NCBI GenBank assembly: GCA_013314755.1
Contig: JABUFA010000014.1
Location: 1 to 64,000 of the forward strand
Source of the DNA: Chthonomonadia bacterium
Lineage (GTDB): Bacteria > Armatimonadota > HRBIN16
Direction: 5' to 3'
DNA: 64,000 nt
In this document: piece by piece, positions 46,562 through 55,408 of the stretch
Layout: every line of letters begins with the position of its first letter
Position numbering within the stretch: position 1 is the stretch's first letter
Translations under genes and position numbers: made by a program
Notes under the pieces: model-generated
Seen by the model: only the letters and a program-made list of their open reading frames with translations
The model's database searches: none
What the model was told of the DNA's origin: nothing

Positions 46562-47835
46562 GGTCGGTCCAGCACCTGTTGGATACGTCTTGCCGCTTCG
46601 TTCAGAGCGTCCTGAGGGCTTTTGATGCCCAGCAGTGCCGCCTCAATCGCCGCATCGTAGAACGGCATGATTTCGGTGGACTTGTGCGACGCCGGCTCGA
46701 ACACCACGTAAGGTAGTTGCTGGGCGAAGGCATACTGCACACGCATCTGCCGGAAGCGAGGCTGTTTCAGGATAGATTTGCGCACCGGCACCTGTCCACC
46801 CGCCGCCCAGTCCAGACTGTGGTCGGAAAGGTAGCGGATGAACTTCCACACCACAGCCGCCCGCTGGGGAGAGATGTCCTTTGGCATGCAGAGCATGTGC
46901 GAGCCGCCCCACACCGCCCGCTTCGGTCCGAAGGAGGGTACGGGCGCGCCCGCAAACTGCAGACCCTTCTGCTCCTCCAAGCTGGACAGCATGTAGATAC
47001 CCTCAATCGCCATCGCCACGCGCCCCTGCCGAAAGCCCATCCACGAGTCAAAGCCCTCGGGTTTGGGCGCCACGCGATACCGATAGATAATATCGCACAT
47101 CTGCTGGGTGGCTTCTACGGCTGGAGGCTCGGCTAAGGTGGCACGCTTCAGGTCTGCGCTCAGGATAGAGCCTCCGTGCTGGCTGATGAAGGTAATCCAG
47201 TTGGTGCGAAGCCAGGTGAAGGCGAACCCCCACTGGTCGGGGCGTCCGTCACCGTCTGTGTCTTTTGTCAGCCTGCGTGCTGTCTCCAAAAACTCCTGCC
47301 AGGTTTGCGGAGGCTTGGGGTTGCCCTGTGCATCCACGATGCCCGCCTCGCGGAACAGCTTCAGGTTGTAGTACAGCCCCTGCGGGTGACAGTCCAGAGG
47401 CAGTCCCACCTGCCTGCCCTCGTATTGCCCTGCCTTCCAGATATTGGGCAGAAAGTCGGAAACGTCGAACTGCGGGTCGGAGGCAATCAGGTCGTCGAAG
47501 GGGCGAAACACCCCGTAGCGAGCGAACTCGGCGATACGGTTGGCATGGCAGATAAAGACGTCGGGCGCGCCGCCGTAGGCGAGACTGAGTATCAGTTTGT
47601 CGTAGTAGGTCGCCCAGGGGATAATCTGCATCTTCACGCGGATGCCCGTCTCCCGTTCGAACTGTTTGACAATCCGCTCCATCGTCGCGCCATCGGGACC
47701 GGTAAAGCCGTTCCAGAAGCGGATTTCCGCCTCGGCGTTGTCGGGCAAGCCGCCAGGAGAGGAACACCCCCCAAGCAGTGCCAGCGATACGAGTATCGCC
47801 AGCAGGAAGGGCGATTTCACCACGAGCCTACCCAT
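46558..47835 (-). CDS. Sugar-binding lipoprotein of ABC transporter
   Basis: 425 residues. The signal ends LALLGGCSSPG, a lipobox with Cys at about residue 24, so the protein is a membrane-anchored lipoprotein. IRFWNGFTGPDGATMERIVKQFERETGIRVKM and the later TWQEFLETARRLTKDTDGDGRPDQWGF are typical of extracellular solute-binding family 1 (CUT1). It captures an oligosaccharide for the two permeases. The start overlaps the GHL6 gene's stop by eight bases. Confidence 0.93.
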   Translation of the reverse strand: MGRLVVKSPFLLAILVSLALLGGCSSPGGLPDNAEAEIRFWNGFTGPDGATMERIVKQFERETGIRVKMQIIPWATYYDKLILSLAYGGAPDVFICHANRIAEFARYGVFRPFDDLIASDPQFDVSDFLPNIWKAGQYEGRQVGLPLDCHPQGLYYNLKLFREAGIVDAQGNPKPPQTWQEFLETARRLTKDTDGDGRPDQWGFAFTWLRTNWITFISQHGGSILSADLKRATLAEPPAVEATQQMCDIIYRYRVAPKPEGFDSWMGFRQGRVAMAIEGIYMLSSLEEQKGLQFAGAPVPSFGPKRAVWGGSHMLCMPKDISPQRAAVVWKFIRYLSDHSLDWAAGGQVPVRKSILKQPRFRQMRVQYAFAQQLPYVVFEPASHKSTEIMPFYDAAIEAALLGIKSPQDALNEAARRIQQVLDRP

Positions 47836-49906
47836 ACTCCACTCCGAACAGTGCCAGCGTGTGCAGTTTGGGAGCGGTGAACGTCACGCGGTCGCGTCCC
47901 CGTCGGAAACGTATCTCCCTGCCCTCGGGTAAGAGGCGAACGCTCTTGACCTGCTGAGGCAAGCGCAGGTGCAGCCGGATGCCGTTTATCGGTATATTGG
48001 GCATCTCCTGCTGGAAGTTGACGAGGCTCAACAGGTAGCGTTTCCTCTCGGGCTGGTGGAACAGGGTAACCTCTACCGGCGCGGGGGCGTTGGCTTCCAG
48101 AGTCGGGTTGGGGCACAGCCTGCGCAGGAGCCGCACAAACACCTCGCGCAGGTTCTCCTCCATCTCTATCGGGGTTGAGCAGTAAATCGCCTGTCCCTTG
48201 CCAAACCGATGGAATACCACTTCGGGGTTCTCCGTCGCCTCCCACGGCGGGTCGCAGTGGATAGAGGAGAACTGCGTCGGCAGGTCGCCGCGCCATGGCA
48301 GGGTGGTCGTCGCCAGTACCTCTGCGTCCGGGTGCGGACGCACCCCAAAGCCGCAGCCGCGCGCCATCGGTGGATACTTGGCGCTCCAGCCGGCGAACTC
48401 GGCGGAGGCGAGGTCAGAGGGAGCGATGTAGTGGATATAGTCCGACCAATCCGCTCTTATCAGAGATACGCCGAACACATCCGCCAGGGCGAAGTCCGGC
48501 AGCCTCTTGCCTTCATTGGTCACCAGCGAGGTGCCTCCGCTGGCGTAAATCGCTCCTCCCTGTCTGACGTATTCGCGCAGGGCATCCGCCTCACGGGCGG
48601 ACAGGTGGTGCACGCTGGGCAGGATAATCACCCGGAACCGCTGGAGCTGGTCTATCTGCTTTGCAGTAATCACCGTGTACAGCAGGTGGTTGCGCATCAG
48701 GGTGCGTGCCGTCTCCACAGCTGCTGTGGTGTGTGTGTCCTTACCGCTTAGCTGGGTGACGTGGCGTCCGTTGTCGCGCATGTCGAATTTGGATTCCAGC
48801 GAGTAGTAGATGGCTATATCCGCCACACGCTCTCCACCCAGCTCATCATAGCAGGGCAACAGACGGTCGAAAATGCGCCCCATCCGCGCGTATACTTCCG
48901 GGTTGAGCGTGCCGATGGGGTCTATCCCGTCGATGAAGACGAAGGCTGTACCGTCGGCAATCGCTGCGCTGGCTTTGGCTTCCAGCAGAGAGTCGGGTTT
49001 CCTGCCGGTGTGTTCGCTCAGCGCGGTCGCCAGACTGGTTGCGTATCCGCACGGGCGGTTGGGAGTGAGCTCCCCGAGCAGCTTGCGCACGAAGGAACCC
49101 TGCACGGCGTCGCCGTAGAAGTCACCCTCCAGAAAGTCGTTCTGTTCCACCAGCGGGTACGACACCCCGACGCCCCACACCGCCGGATACGTGGAGGACT
49201 GATGCTGTACGGAGACGTGTGGCTTGATGCGCTTGACGGTGCCGGTGGCGATTTGGGCAAACTCAGCCAGCCATTGCTCGCGCTTGCGCTGGAAAAGTGT
49301 CCACCGCTCATCCGTCCAGTCTATGGTGCGGGGCAGGTCACCGCCTACTTCCTCCTCCCAGCGCCGCTGGCAATGCTCGCAGTAACAGATAAAGGGCCAG
49401 AAGGTCATGTCAAAGAACACACCGTCGAAATCGTAACGGTGACACATCTCTTCTACCCATGCCCGCACATACTCGCGATAGGGGGAGTTCGGACACACCA
49501 CCCCGTATCGGCTACCCTTGCCGTGCTCTTCGCCATTCGCGTCCCTGCCGCGCCACTCGGGATGGTTGTCGTACACCCAGCGGTCAAAGATTAGGCTGAC
49601 GTAAAGCTGCACCGCGATACCGTGCCGACGCAATCGCTCAATGACCTCCGCCGGAAGGTCGCGCCCCTTCAGGTTCTCATGCTGTTTGCCGACCTTTGTC
49701 GGGTAATTGAACAGACCGGTGTGCGACTGCACGTAAAGCATCACCGACTGCGCACGCGCCTGCAGTAATGCATCCACGTACCTGTCCGCGTCGAACTGCG
49801 AAAGAAAGCGCGGGTCCCAGTCCGGGATGTGCATGTCTATGACTGCGCGCCTCCACGCCTTCTGGTACCACCGTTTGGTCGAACCCGGAGCAGATAGTTG
49901 AGCCAT
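47828..49906 (-). CDS. GHL6-type putative glycoside hydrolase with trimerisation domain
   Basis: 692 residues from ATG 49906 (GGAGGG upstream); a longer frame exists but lacks support. The barrel has DADRYVDALLQARAQSVMLYVQSHTGLFNYPTKVG, FDGVFFDMTFWPFICYCEHCQRRW with a CxCxxC cluster, and VSVQHQSSTYP, a layout of the hypothetical glycosyl hydrolase 6 family related to GH29 and GH42. From about residue 380 DIAIYYSLES, VIILPSVHHLSAREADALREYVRQGGAIYASGGTSLV is a beta-galactosidase trimerisation-like domain, then a beta-domain. No signal peptide. It lies 1 base after the sialidase-like gene and overlaps the binding-protein gene, so it probably acts on what the transporter brings in. Confidence 0.78.
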   Translation of the reverse strand: MAQLSAPGSTKRWYQKAWRRAVIDMHIPDWDPRFLSQFDADRYVDALLQARAQSVMLYVQSHTGLFNYPTKVGKQHENLKGRDLPAEVIERLRRHGIAVQLYVSLIFDRWVYDNHPEWRGRDANGEEHGKGSRYGVVCPNSPYREYVRAWVEEMCHRYDFDGVFFDMTFWPFICYCEHCQRRWEEEVGGDLPRTIDWTDERWTLFQRKREQWLAEFAQIATGTVKRIKPHVSVQHQSSTYPAVWGVGVSYPLVEQNDFLEGDFYGDAVQGSFVRKLLGELTPNRPCGYATSLATALSEHTGRKPDSLLEAKASAAIADGTAFVFIDGIDPIGTLNPEVYARMGRIFDRLLPCYDELGGERVADIAIYYSLESKFDMRDNGRHVTQLSGKDTHTTAAVETARTLMRNHLLYTVITAKQIDQLQRFRVIILPSVHHLSAREADALREYVRQGGAIYASGGTSLVTNEGKRLPDFALADVFGVSLIRADWSDYIHYIAPSDLASAEFAGWSAKYPPMARGCGFGVRPHPDAEVLATTTLPWRGDLPTQFSSIHCDPPWEATENPEVVFHRFGKGQAIYCSTPIEMEENLREVFVRLLRRLCPNPTLEANAPAPVEVTLFHQPERKRYLLSLVNFQQEMPNIPINGIRLHLRLPQQVKSVRLLPEGREIRFRRGRDRVTFTAPKLHTLALFGVEYG

Positions 49907-49907
49907 C

Positions 49908-51008
49908 TTATTCCCTCCGCACAACGCCCTTTCGGCAAAAGAACCCTCTTTCTGTTTCGAGGAACAGCACCAGAATCTCTGCTTCCCTGGCACCCATCTT
50001 GAGAACACCAACGCCGGGCATGTAGCATTTATGCGTGTCGTTGTATACGGTGCTGGCGGGTCGGCTCCACGTCCTGCCGCCGTCGGTGCTCCAGACGCAT
50101 TTCACATCCATGTTCAGGCGAGGCGGAGGCGTGCCCGGCCTGTCGGGCGTGCTGCGGTCTTCATCGGTGATAAAAACGCACAGCAGGACGTTATCCCACA
50201 GTTTGGTCACCCATGGCGCCAGCGCCATGAAGGTCGTATTGTTCGGCTGATATACCACGCGCCGCTCCTCGTGTGTCCAGCTCCAGGTGCGCCCTCCATC
50301 GCGCGACTCCACACAGCGTACCACGCCCGCATGGGGCGGGAAGGTCTGCACGCTTTCCAGCACGCAAAGCAGATGCCCTCTGGATAGCTCCACCACGCTG
50401 GGCATTCCGTCCCGTGAGAGGTGCGCTGGGTTGTGTGCTCGGCTGACGGTGACGGGCTGTTCCCACTGTCTTTTCTGCGGGTTCCATGTATGCATCCGCA
50501 CCCACTGATGCCCCGAAAAGCCTTCCTGCCAGGGGGTGTATTCGTCATCATAGTAGCACTGCAGAACGCCTGCGCGGGTCTCAAACACAAAGGGCGCCCA
50601 CAAGCCGCGGCTGGGGCCCGCACCCGTCGGCTGAACTTCCAGCACGGTAGAGTGGGGATCCCATGTTTTGCCCCCGTCTTTGCTGATTGCCACCTTCACC
50701 GAGTAGTACGGCTTCTGGGCGTATTCGCCCCGATAGCGGTTGTGGCGATAGACGTAAAGCAGTTCCCCGTTGCGACGGCGCAGGAGGTTGCCGTCACCGA
50801 TATCGGTTGCCGGGTCGGGGTCGGAAACGATGGTCGCCAGCGGTGTCCACGTTCGTCCGCCATCTACGCTGCGCGAACAGAGCACGCGCACACCGCCAGC
50901 GGTTCCTTCGGTGCGTGTGGCGAGCACACTGCCATCGGGCAGGACGAGAAACCCTTTCGCCCCTTCCGCACGCCATATCTGTTTATCCCACTGCAGATTC
51001 ATCTCCAT
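49908..51008 (-). CDS. Sialidase-fold (BNR/Asp-box) protein
   Basis: 366 residues. Four Asp-boxes are visible: SVDGGRTW, SKDGGKTW, SRDGGRTW and STDGGRTW, the mark of a six-bladed sialidase propeller. No signal peptide is found, so it may be cytoplasmic. The full sialidase Arg triad cannot be confirmed by eye; bacterial proteins of this type also include non-sialidase hydrolases of plant or bacterial glycans. Its place in an operon with a GHL6 hydrolase and a sugar transporter supports a role in glycan breakdown. Confidence 0.82.
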   Translation of the reverse strand: MEMNLQWDKQIWRAEGAKGFLVLPDGSVLATRTEGTAGGVRVLCSRSVDGGRTWTPLATIVSDPDPATDIGDGNLLRRRNGELLYVYRHNRYRGEYAQKPYYSVKVAISKDGGKTWDPHSTVLEVQPTGAGPSRGLWAPFVFETRAGVLQCYYDDEYTPWQEGFSGHQWVRMHTWNPQKRQWEQPVTVSRAHNPAHLSRDGMPSVVELSRGHLLCVLESVQTFPPHAGVVRCVESRDGGRTWSWTHEERRVVYQPNNTTFMALAPWVTKLWDNVLLCVFITDEDRSTPDRPGTPPPRLNMDVKCVWSTDGGRTWSRPASTVYNDTHKCYMPGVGVLKMGAREAEILVLFLETERGFFCRKGVVRRE

Positions 51009-51091
51009 GGCTGAGGCAACGAGTCAGGGTAGTGGGACAGCCACTACCCTGAGAGGTAATTCACCATCGCCGCTGGCGCGCCCTGCCTGTG

Positions 51092-51250
51092 TTACTTCGT
51101 GGGCGCACCGCTAAAGTAGCCCGGCGGAGGCTGAATCCTCTGTATCGTCGGACCGCCGCCAAGATGGCGGTAGTACACGACGGCTATCACCACCAGCACC
51201 ACCAGAATAGCCGCGATTGCCCACGCGGTGGGGATGCTCTTTTGCGTCAT
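51092..51250 (-). CDS. 52-residue single-span membrane protein (mini-TM A)
   Basis: A 53-codon frame with AGGAGG 7 bases before the ATG, three bases after the prepilin stop. It encodes a short polar N-terminus (MTQKSIPTAW), one hydrophobic helix (AIAAILVVLVVIAVV), the exit YYRH, and a Gly/Pro-rich tail (GGGPTIQ, QPPPGYFSGAPTK). Two longer proteins of the same design lie beside the other prepilins (55199-55408, 60190-60390). All three have a Tyr-Arg pair at the helix exit and a Pro/Gly tail. Function unknown; pairing with prepilins suggests a partner of the surface structure. Confidence 0.75.
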   Translation of the reverse strand: MTQKSIPTAWAIAAILVVLVVIAVVYYRHLGGGPTIQRIQPPPGYFSGAPTK

Positions 51251-51253
51251 CGA

Positions 51254-52075
51254 TTATCCTCCTGGCCACCACGGGTCAACGTTGCAGTCGTCCTGCACCG
51301 ACCACTCGCAGGGGTAGGTGCTTCCCCAGATGCGACTGCTCACGTGACCGTCTACCCACAGCACGTTGATCCGGTTGTTGAAAATGCCGTGGATTTCGGG
51401 TTTGCCGCCGGACCACTCTTTGCCCACGCCCGTCCATGGCCAGAGCCCGCGCGCGTGCAGGAAGTCGGTAAAGCGTGCGCCCCAGGACTCGCCATAGGTG
51501 TGCCCGTTCAGCACGTGAATGGTGTTGGAGGGCAGGACGATTTCAGAGGCGTGGGTGACGCAAATCTGGTTGCCACACCAGTAGGTACGGATGCCCCAGT
51601 GACGCAGGGGGTCATCTTTCCATGGGGTGCCGTCCCAGATTTCGGGTTCGATATTGTTCATGATGTACGACACCCGCATGTAGCGGTTCGCGAAGATATT
51701 GACGTTCTGCTCGCGGCAAACCCACGGGGTACGATTCGGCTCCGCGTCAAGGTCATACTCGAACACGTAGCCGGGCGACAGGAACAGCTGAGTGTTCTTG
51801 ACGTAGGGCTGGAGGAGCTTTGGCCAGTAAATCAGACCGCCATTGGGACACCCTGTGCCCGGCGTGCCGATGATGTCCCATGGCGTCATGGTCTCATCGT
51901 AATCCTGAGAGTACATGGCAAGCCCCAGCCCGATTTGCTTGAGGTTGCTCATGTCCGATGCCTGTCGCGCTTTAGTGCGTGCCTGAGAGAACACCGGGAA
52001 CAGAATTGCCGCCAGTATCGCGATAATCGCGATTACCACGAGCAATTCGATAAGCGTGAAAGCCGTCTTCCGCAT
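51254..52075 (-). CDS. Class III prepilin / pseudopilin-like protein (DUF1559 type)
   Basis: 273 residues. The N-terminus [28 protein letters not shown] is a type IV prepilin signal and hydrophobic helix; cleavage would be before Phe, with Ala instead of Gly at -1. A DUF1559-like region follows with [19 protein letters not shown] and, near the C-terminus, [10 protein letters not shown], the DG motif of the H-X9-DG proteins, though the His is absent. Such proteins are exported and processed by a PilD-type peptidase. It lies after an ArsR-type regulator and directly before mini-TM A. Confidence 0.92.
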   Translation of the reverse strand: MRKTAFTLIELLVVIAIIAILAAILFPVFSQARTKARQASDMSNLKQIGLGLAMYSQDYDETMTPWDIIGTPGTGCPNGGLIYWPKLLQPYVKNTQLFLSPGYVFEYDLDAEPNRTPWVCREQNVNIFANRYMRVSYIMNNIEPEIWDGTPWKDDPLRHWGIRTYWCGNQICVTHASEIVLPSNTIHVLNGHTYGESWGARFTDFLHARGLWPWTGVGKEWSGGKPEIHGIFNNRINVLWVDGHVSSRIWGSTYPCEWSVQDDCNVDPWWPGG

Positions 52076-52105
52076 TGCCAGATTCCTCCTTCCGATTGTA
52101 TCTGC

Positions 52106-52141
52106 ACCGGGGGTCCCTGGGCATTGCCGGTCGCCCCCGGT
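52106..52141 (-). other. Hairpin between ArsR-type regulator and prepilin genes
   Basis: ACCGGGGG (52106-52113) and CCCCCGGT (52134-52141) form a perfect 8-bp stem with a 20-base loop that can pair further. It lies in the 77-base gap of the operon, 31 bases before the prepilin start. It could be a processing or attenuation site giving more prepilin than regulator mRNA. Confidence 0.45.
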
Positions 52142-52152
52142 AGTGTCCGCCC

Positions 52153-53130
52153 TTACTCCTGTTCCAGAGTGTCCACAGCCTCGCTTTCCGCCTTCGCCTG
52201 AGTGGGTGTGCGTAAAGGCGCATAGTGAAGCCTGAGCAAAAGGTCCTGCTCGTAGTTACCGAACCCTTTTCCAAACAGGTTGAACCCTCCGATGTGTCTG
52301 GCGTCGGGCTTGTTGCCGATTCGTACGGTGACCGGATGCTGGGGCACGACCATGATGTCCCGCACGGTCACGTCGGACAGGTACATTCCATCAATATACG
52401 AGCCGTCACCGCTGACGGACCACACTTTGAGCACTCCGAACTGCGTGCCGTGGTCGTTCCACCACGGTGGGTTCAGCCGCCCCCGTTTGCCCCCAAAGTC
52501 GCCAGGGCAGGTCCATGTGCCCACCTCCACGCCGTTAATCCACAGGGTGATGTCGGATGGATAATCGTTATTGTAGTCCGGCGCTTCGGAGCATATCTCC
52601 ATCACCACTTCTACCCGGGTAATCTCCACCGAGGTCGGTAGAAAGTTCGGGAACACATACTCCACGAAACCACTGCCCATCCACAACAGCTCGGCTTTTG
52701 CCCTATCGGGAAGCAGGAAGGATTGCGGGTCATCCATCAAGCCGATATACCCTTCCCGGCTGGCAAGCCCGCAGGTAGGCGAGGGATTTGCCAGCGTGTA
52801 CATGCCAATCGCCATGCTGATTTCTTCCACCTGTTCCGCCACGCTTTCGTTTTCCAGCGAGAAGATAAGCTTATCCCAGCGCAGACGACACCGTTTCTGT
52901 GCGCCCTGACTGCCCGCCATATACTCGCAGATAACCAGCCCCGCCTGCTCAAGAGCTTGAATGTGTTTGGAGACGGTGGGATAGTTGAGGTTTAACGCAC
53001 GAGCGATTTCGTTGACGTTCAGGTCTCTCTCCGTTAGCAGACGCAGGATACGCAGGCGCGTTTCAGAGGCGAGTGCCCTGAAAATCTCTTCACAAGCGAA
53101 CAGACTGCGCTCCAGAATGGTTTGAGCCAT
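52153..53130 (-). CDS. ArsR-type regulator with C-terminal sensor domain (copy 1)
   Basis: 325 residues from ATG 53130 (AGGTG upstream; a GTG three codons earlier is part of that site). Residues about 10-75 are an ArsR winged helix: [51 protein letters not shown]. About 120 residues in, a second region starts with [23 protein letters not shown], then [56 protein letters not shown] and [13 protein letters not shown]. This looks like an all-beta domain related to carbohydrate-binding jelly rolls and is close to that of COG4189 regulators. No Cys metal site is visible. A paralogue lies at 55405. It heads the sugar-operon. Confidence 0.85.
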   Translation of the reverse strand: MAQTILERSLFACEEIFRALASETRLRILRLLTERDLNVNEIARALNLNYPTVSKHIQALEQAGLVICEYMAGSQGAQKRCRLRWDKLIFSLENESVAEQVEEISMAIGMYTLANPSPTCGLASREGYIGLMDDPQSFLLPDRAKAELLWMGSGFVEYVFPNFLPTSVEITRVEVVMEICSEAPDYNNDYPSDITLWINGVEVGTWTCPGDFGGKRGRLNPPWWNDHGTQFGVLKVWSVSGDGSYIDGMYLSDVTVRDIMVVPQHPVTVRIGNKPDARHIGGFNLFGKGFGNYEQDLLLRLHYAPLRTPTQAKAESEAVDTLEQE

Positions 53131-53151
53131 TTCTTTCACCTAAGTGATATA

Positions 53152-53200
53152 TATTTCCAATTCTGGAAATAATAATACCACGATGGAAATCAGTTGTCAA
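53152..53200 (-). promoter_or_regulatory. Promoter and palindromic operator of ArsR-type copy 1
   Basis: On the minus strand TTGACA (53195-53200), 17 bases, and TATTAT (53172-53177) form a strong housekeeping promoter. A perfect palindrome with 8-bp arms, TATTTCCA-attc-TGGAAATA (53152-53171), covers the start site directly next to the -10. A further half-site TGGAAAT (53184-53190) lies in the spacer. The pattern suits autorepression by the ArsR-type protein encoded just downstream. Confidence 0.75.
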
Positions 53201-53308
53201 GGGGAAATGGGGGGAAGGAAAGAATTTTTTCTTAACGACTCGCTGAGGCTCTCCGCCTTGCTCAGAGTGACGCAGAAGGATAAACGGGTGACAAAACGCT
53301 CGCAGGGA

Positions 53309-54217
53309 CTATCGTATCTTCGGTGCGGGCTTGGGTTCGGTGCTGGGTCCGTCAACGACAGGCTTGCCGTTTTTCCACAACACCCTGTCTAACCGCAGGG
53401 TGCGCCCCAGCGGGTTCGAACCGTACAGCGGCTCGTTCTGATTATCCCAGGCGTGATACAGCATCCACATCTCGCCAGAGGGCAGGCTAACAAGGCACTG
53501 ATGTCCCGGGCTGTACACCTTGTCCGGCACGGTTTGCAGGATCCGTTCGGCTTTCACATAGGGTCCTCTGAGAGAGCGAGAGGTCGCATATGCCACCGCG
53601 TAGCATGCATCTCGTTTGTAGCTCTGGAACCACCCGCCCGAATAGAACAAGTAATAGGTGCCGTTGCGATACAGCATGGTCGGTGCTTCTACGATGCCTT
53701 TCTCCCAGTCGCGGTCGGGGCGCAACAGTACGCTCTTCTCCTCGCTTACCTGAAGGAGGTCAGCTGTCATCCTGCGCATGACGATGGCGCGAGGGTCTTC
53801 CTCGGAATAGATGAGATAGGGTGTGCCGTCGCGGTCAAAGAAGATGGTGGCGTCAATGACTCCGACCCGATTATCGTCGCCACGCACCAGGACAGCACGG
53901 TGCTGGAACGGTCCCAGCGGGTTGGTGCTGGTGGCGATGCCGATATCATGCTTGCCCGTTTGAGGATTGCGTGCCGAATAGGTCATATACAGCGTGCCAC
54001 GATACGCGATGACCTCCGGCGCCCACAGGTGTTCGCGAGACCACGGAGGACGAAAGGCACTACCCCGGTGCGTCCAGTGCACCAGATCTGGCGATTCCAT
54101 CACCTGAAAGTCGTAGCCGGACGAGTGTGTGGCGTAGGCATAGAACTTCCCCTTCCATGCGAGCACGTGAGGGTCGGGAAAATCGCGGGCATATACCGGG
54201 TTGGTGTAGGTAGCCAT
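53309..54217 (-). CDS. GH43-type glycoside hydrolase
   Basis: 302 residues from ATG 54217, with AAGGAGG upstream. The five-bladed propeller signature is present: NPVYARDFPDPHVL with the general-base Asp, SPDLVHWTHRG, LWAPEVIAYRGTLYMTYSA, GVIDATIFFDRDG with the pKa-modulating Asp, and VEAPTMLYRNGTYYLFYSG with the general-acid Glu. Family members are arabinofuranosidases, arabinanases or xylosidases. No signal peptide. It follows a prepilin and a terminator-like hairpin. The 170 bases downstream contain repeat fragments. Confidence 0.9.
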   Translation of the reverse strand: MATYTNPVYARDFPDPHVLAWKGKFYAYATHSSGYDFQVMESPDLVHWTHRGSAFRPPWSREHLWAPEVIAYRGTLYMTYSARNPQTGKHDIGIATSTNPLGPFQHRAVLVRGDDNRVGVIDATIFFDRDGTPYLIYSEEDPRAIVMRRMTADLLQVSEEKSVLLRPDRDWEKGIVEAPTMLYRNGTYYLFYSGGWFQSYKRDACYAVAYATSRSLRGPYVKAERILQTVPDKVYSPGHQCLVSLPSGEMWMLYHAWDNQNEPLYGSNPLGRTLRLDRVLWKNGKPVVDGPSTEPKPAPKIR

Positions 54218-54239
54218 CGTTCGCCTCCTTGCCAAAAAC

Positions 54240-54266
54240 GGGTGAGGGGAAGCCTCCCCCTCACCC
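54240..54266 (-). terminator. Terminator-like hairpin between prepilin 2 and GH43
   Basis: GGGTGAGGGG and CCCCTCACCC form a perfect 10-bp stem with a 7-base loop. On the minus strand it is followed by GTTTTTGG, a short T-run. It lies 12 bases after the prepilin stop and 23 before the GH43 start, so it could end most prepilin transcripts and let part through. Confidence 0.7.
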
Positions 54267-54277
54267 ACAGAGTTGGA

Positions 54278-55111
54278 TTAGCGGTTCCGTCCTTCCTGAT
54301 AGTTACAGCGGTCATTCCAGCCAGAGAAGTTCTGTCGCCACATGGTGGGTGTGACCGTTCGTCCGCCTTTCTGCACATCGTCGCCGATGCGGCGCCAGGT
54401 CTGTCCCCAGGTCATGTACTTGGCGTGACCATCCGCGAACACATAATTCGAACCGCCCTGGTTGCGCTGGGCGATGGTGCTCGCGCTGGTCTTGTTGTGG
54501 CGGTTGAAGGCGACGTTTCTTGTGAAGTCGACGCAGACATAGCCCTCGTCCGCCTCCCAGGTGGCGACCTGGTGCCACTGTGCGTCATTGACGCCCGGCA
54601 CGCTCTCCACGATCTGGATGGCTTCAGCAGGCTTCTCCAGCGCCGCCAGCTTCAGCGCGTTCCAGGGTCCGTTCGGATAGTCACTGATGTTGAGGCGATA
54701 TGAGCCCGGGATGTTGTCCGCATCAGGTTTGTCAGGCAGGTTGCTCCAGCTGTCGTTCCACAGCCCGCGGGGCCAGCTCTCCGCATCGGAGGGGCACTGA
54801 TAAACCTGCTTGTTCTTCACGTAGGGCAGAAGCACATAGTCCCAGCCCCACATGGGGTCCTTATAGCCCCAGCACTGCGGGCACGAGGTGTCGGGCTCGT
54901 CGTTGAACCAGGCTTTGGGCAGATATTCGTCGTGGTCCTGAGCGAACATCTGCAGAGCCAGCCCGAGCTGCTTCATGTTGGACAGGCAGGACGTTGCCCG
55001 TGCCTTCTCGCGAGCCTGGGCGAACACTGGGAACAGTATCGCCGCCAGTATCGCGATGATGGCGATGACGACGAGCAACTCGATCAGCGTGAAAGCGTGA
55101 CGTTTGGTCAT
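54278..55111 (-). CDS. Class III prepilin-like protein 2 (DUF1559 type)
   Basis: 277 residues from ATG 55111, with AAAGGAGG upstream. [36 protein letters not shown] is the prepilin signal and helix, again with Ala before the cleaved Phe. [25 protein letters not shown], the Cys pair CPQCWG and the C-terminal [12 protein letters not shown] follow the DUF1559 pattern. The ribosome site sits between complementary AAACC and GGTTT, so it may be partly masked in the mRNA. It lies after mini-TM B and before GH43. Confidence 0.92.
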   Translation of the reverse strand: MTKRHAFTLIELLVVIAIIAILAAILFPVFAQAREKARATSCLSNMKQLGLALQMFAQDHDEYLPKAWFNDEPDTSCPQCWGYKDPMWGWDYVLLPYVKNKQVYQCPSDAESWPRGLWNDSWSNLPDKPDADNIPGSYRLNISDYPNGPWNALKLAALEKPAEAIQIVESVPGVNDAQWHQVATWEADEGYVCVDFTRNVAFNRHNKTSASTIAQRNQGGSNYVFADGHAKYMTWGQTWRRIGDDVQKGGRTVTPTMWRQNFSGWNDRCNYQEGRNR

Positions 55112-55198
55112 TTCGGTAAACCTCCTTTGGTTTGTTGTAATGTTCAATGGCTTGAGCCTCGTTGCGACGGTCATTGTCGCTTTTGTGCCGGATAACCC

Positions 55199-55408
55199 CT
55201 ATCTGCCGCCAGATGTCGCGCCCGACGGCTGAGATGGCTGGACATAGCCGGGCGGCTGGTACGCCTGTGGTGGGTAATCACCGGGTTTGCGCGCACTGCT
55301 GGCGGTAAAGTATCGGTAACCGGCTATCGCCAGCACCGCCACTATCACCACGATGACCACCACCGCTACCCAGCCGGGCAGCTCTCGTTTCAGACCGGAT
55401 GAACTCAC
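55199..55408 (-). CDS. 69-residue single-span membrane protein (mini-TM B)
   Basis: Starts at GTG 55408, overlapping the ArsR-type stop (GTGA), with GGAGGTGAG upstream. Short N-terminus, one hydrophobic helix (WVAVVVIVVIVAVLAIA), exit GYRYF, then a Pro/Gln/Gly-rich tail (GDYPPQAYQPPGYVQPSQP). Same design as mini-TM A and C. Function unknown; co-translation with an ArsR-type regulator and the prepilin gene downstream point to one unit. Confidence 0.72.
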   Translation of the reverse strand: MSSSGLKRELPGWVAVVVIVVIVAVLAIAGYRYFTASSARKPGDYPPQAYQPPGYVQPSQPSGATSGGR

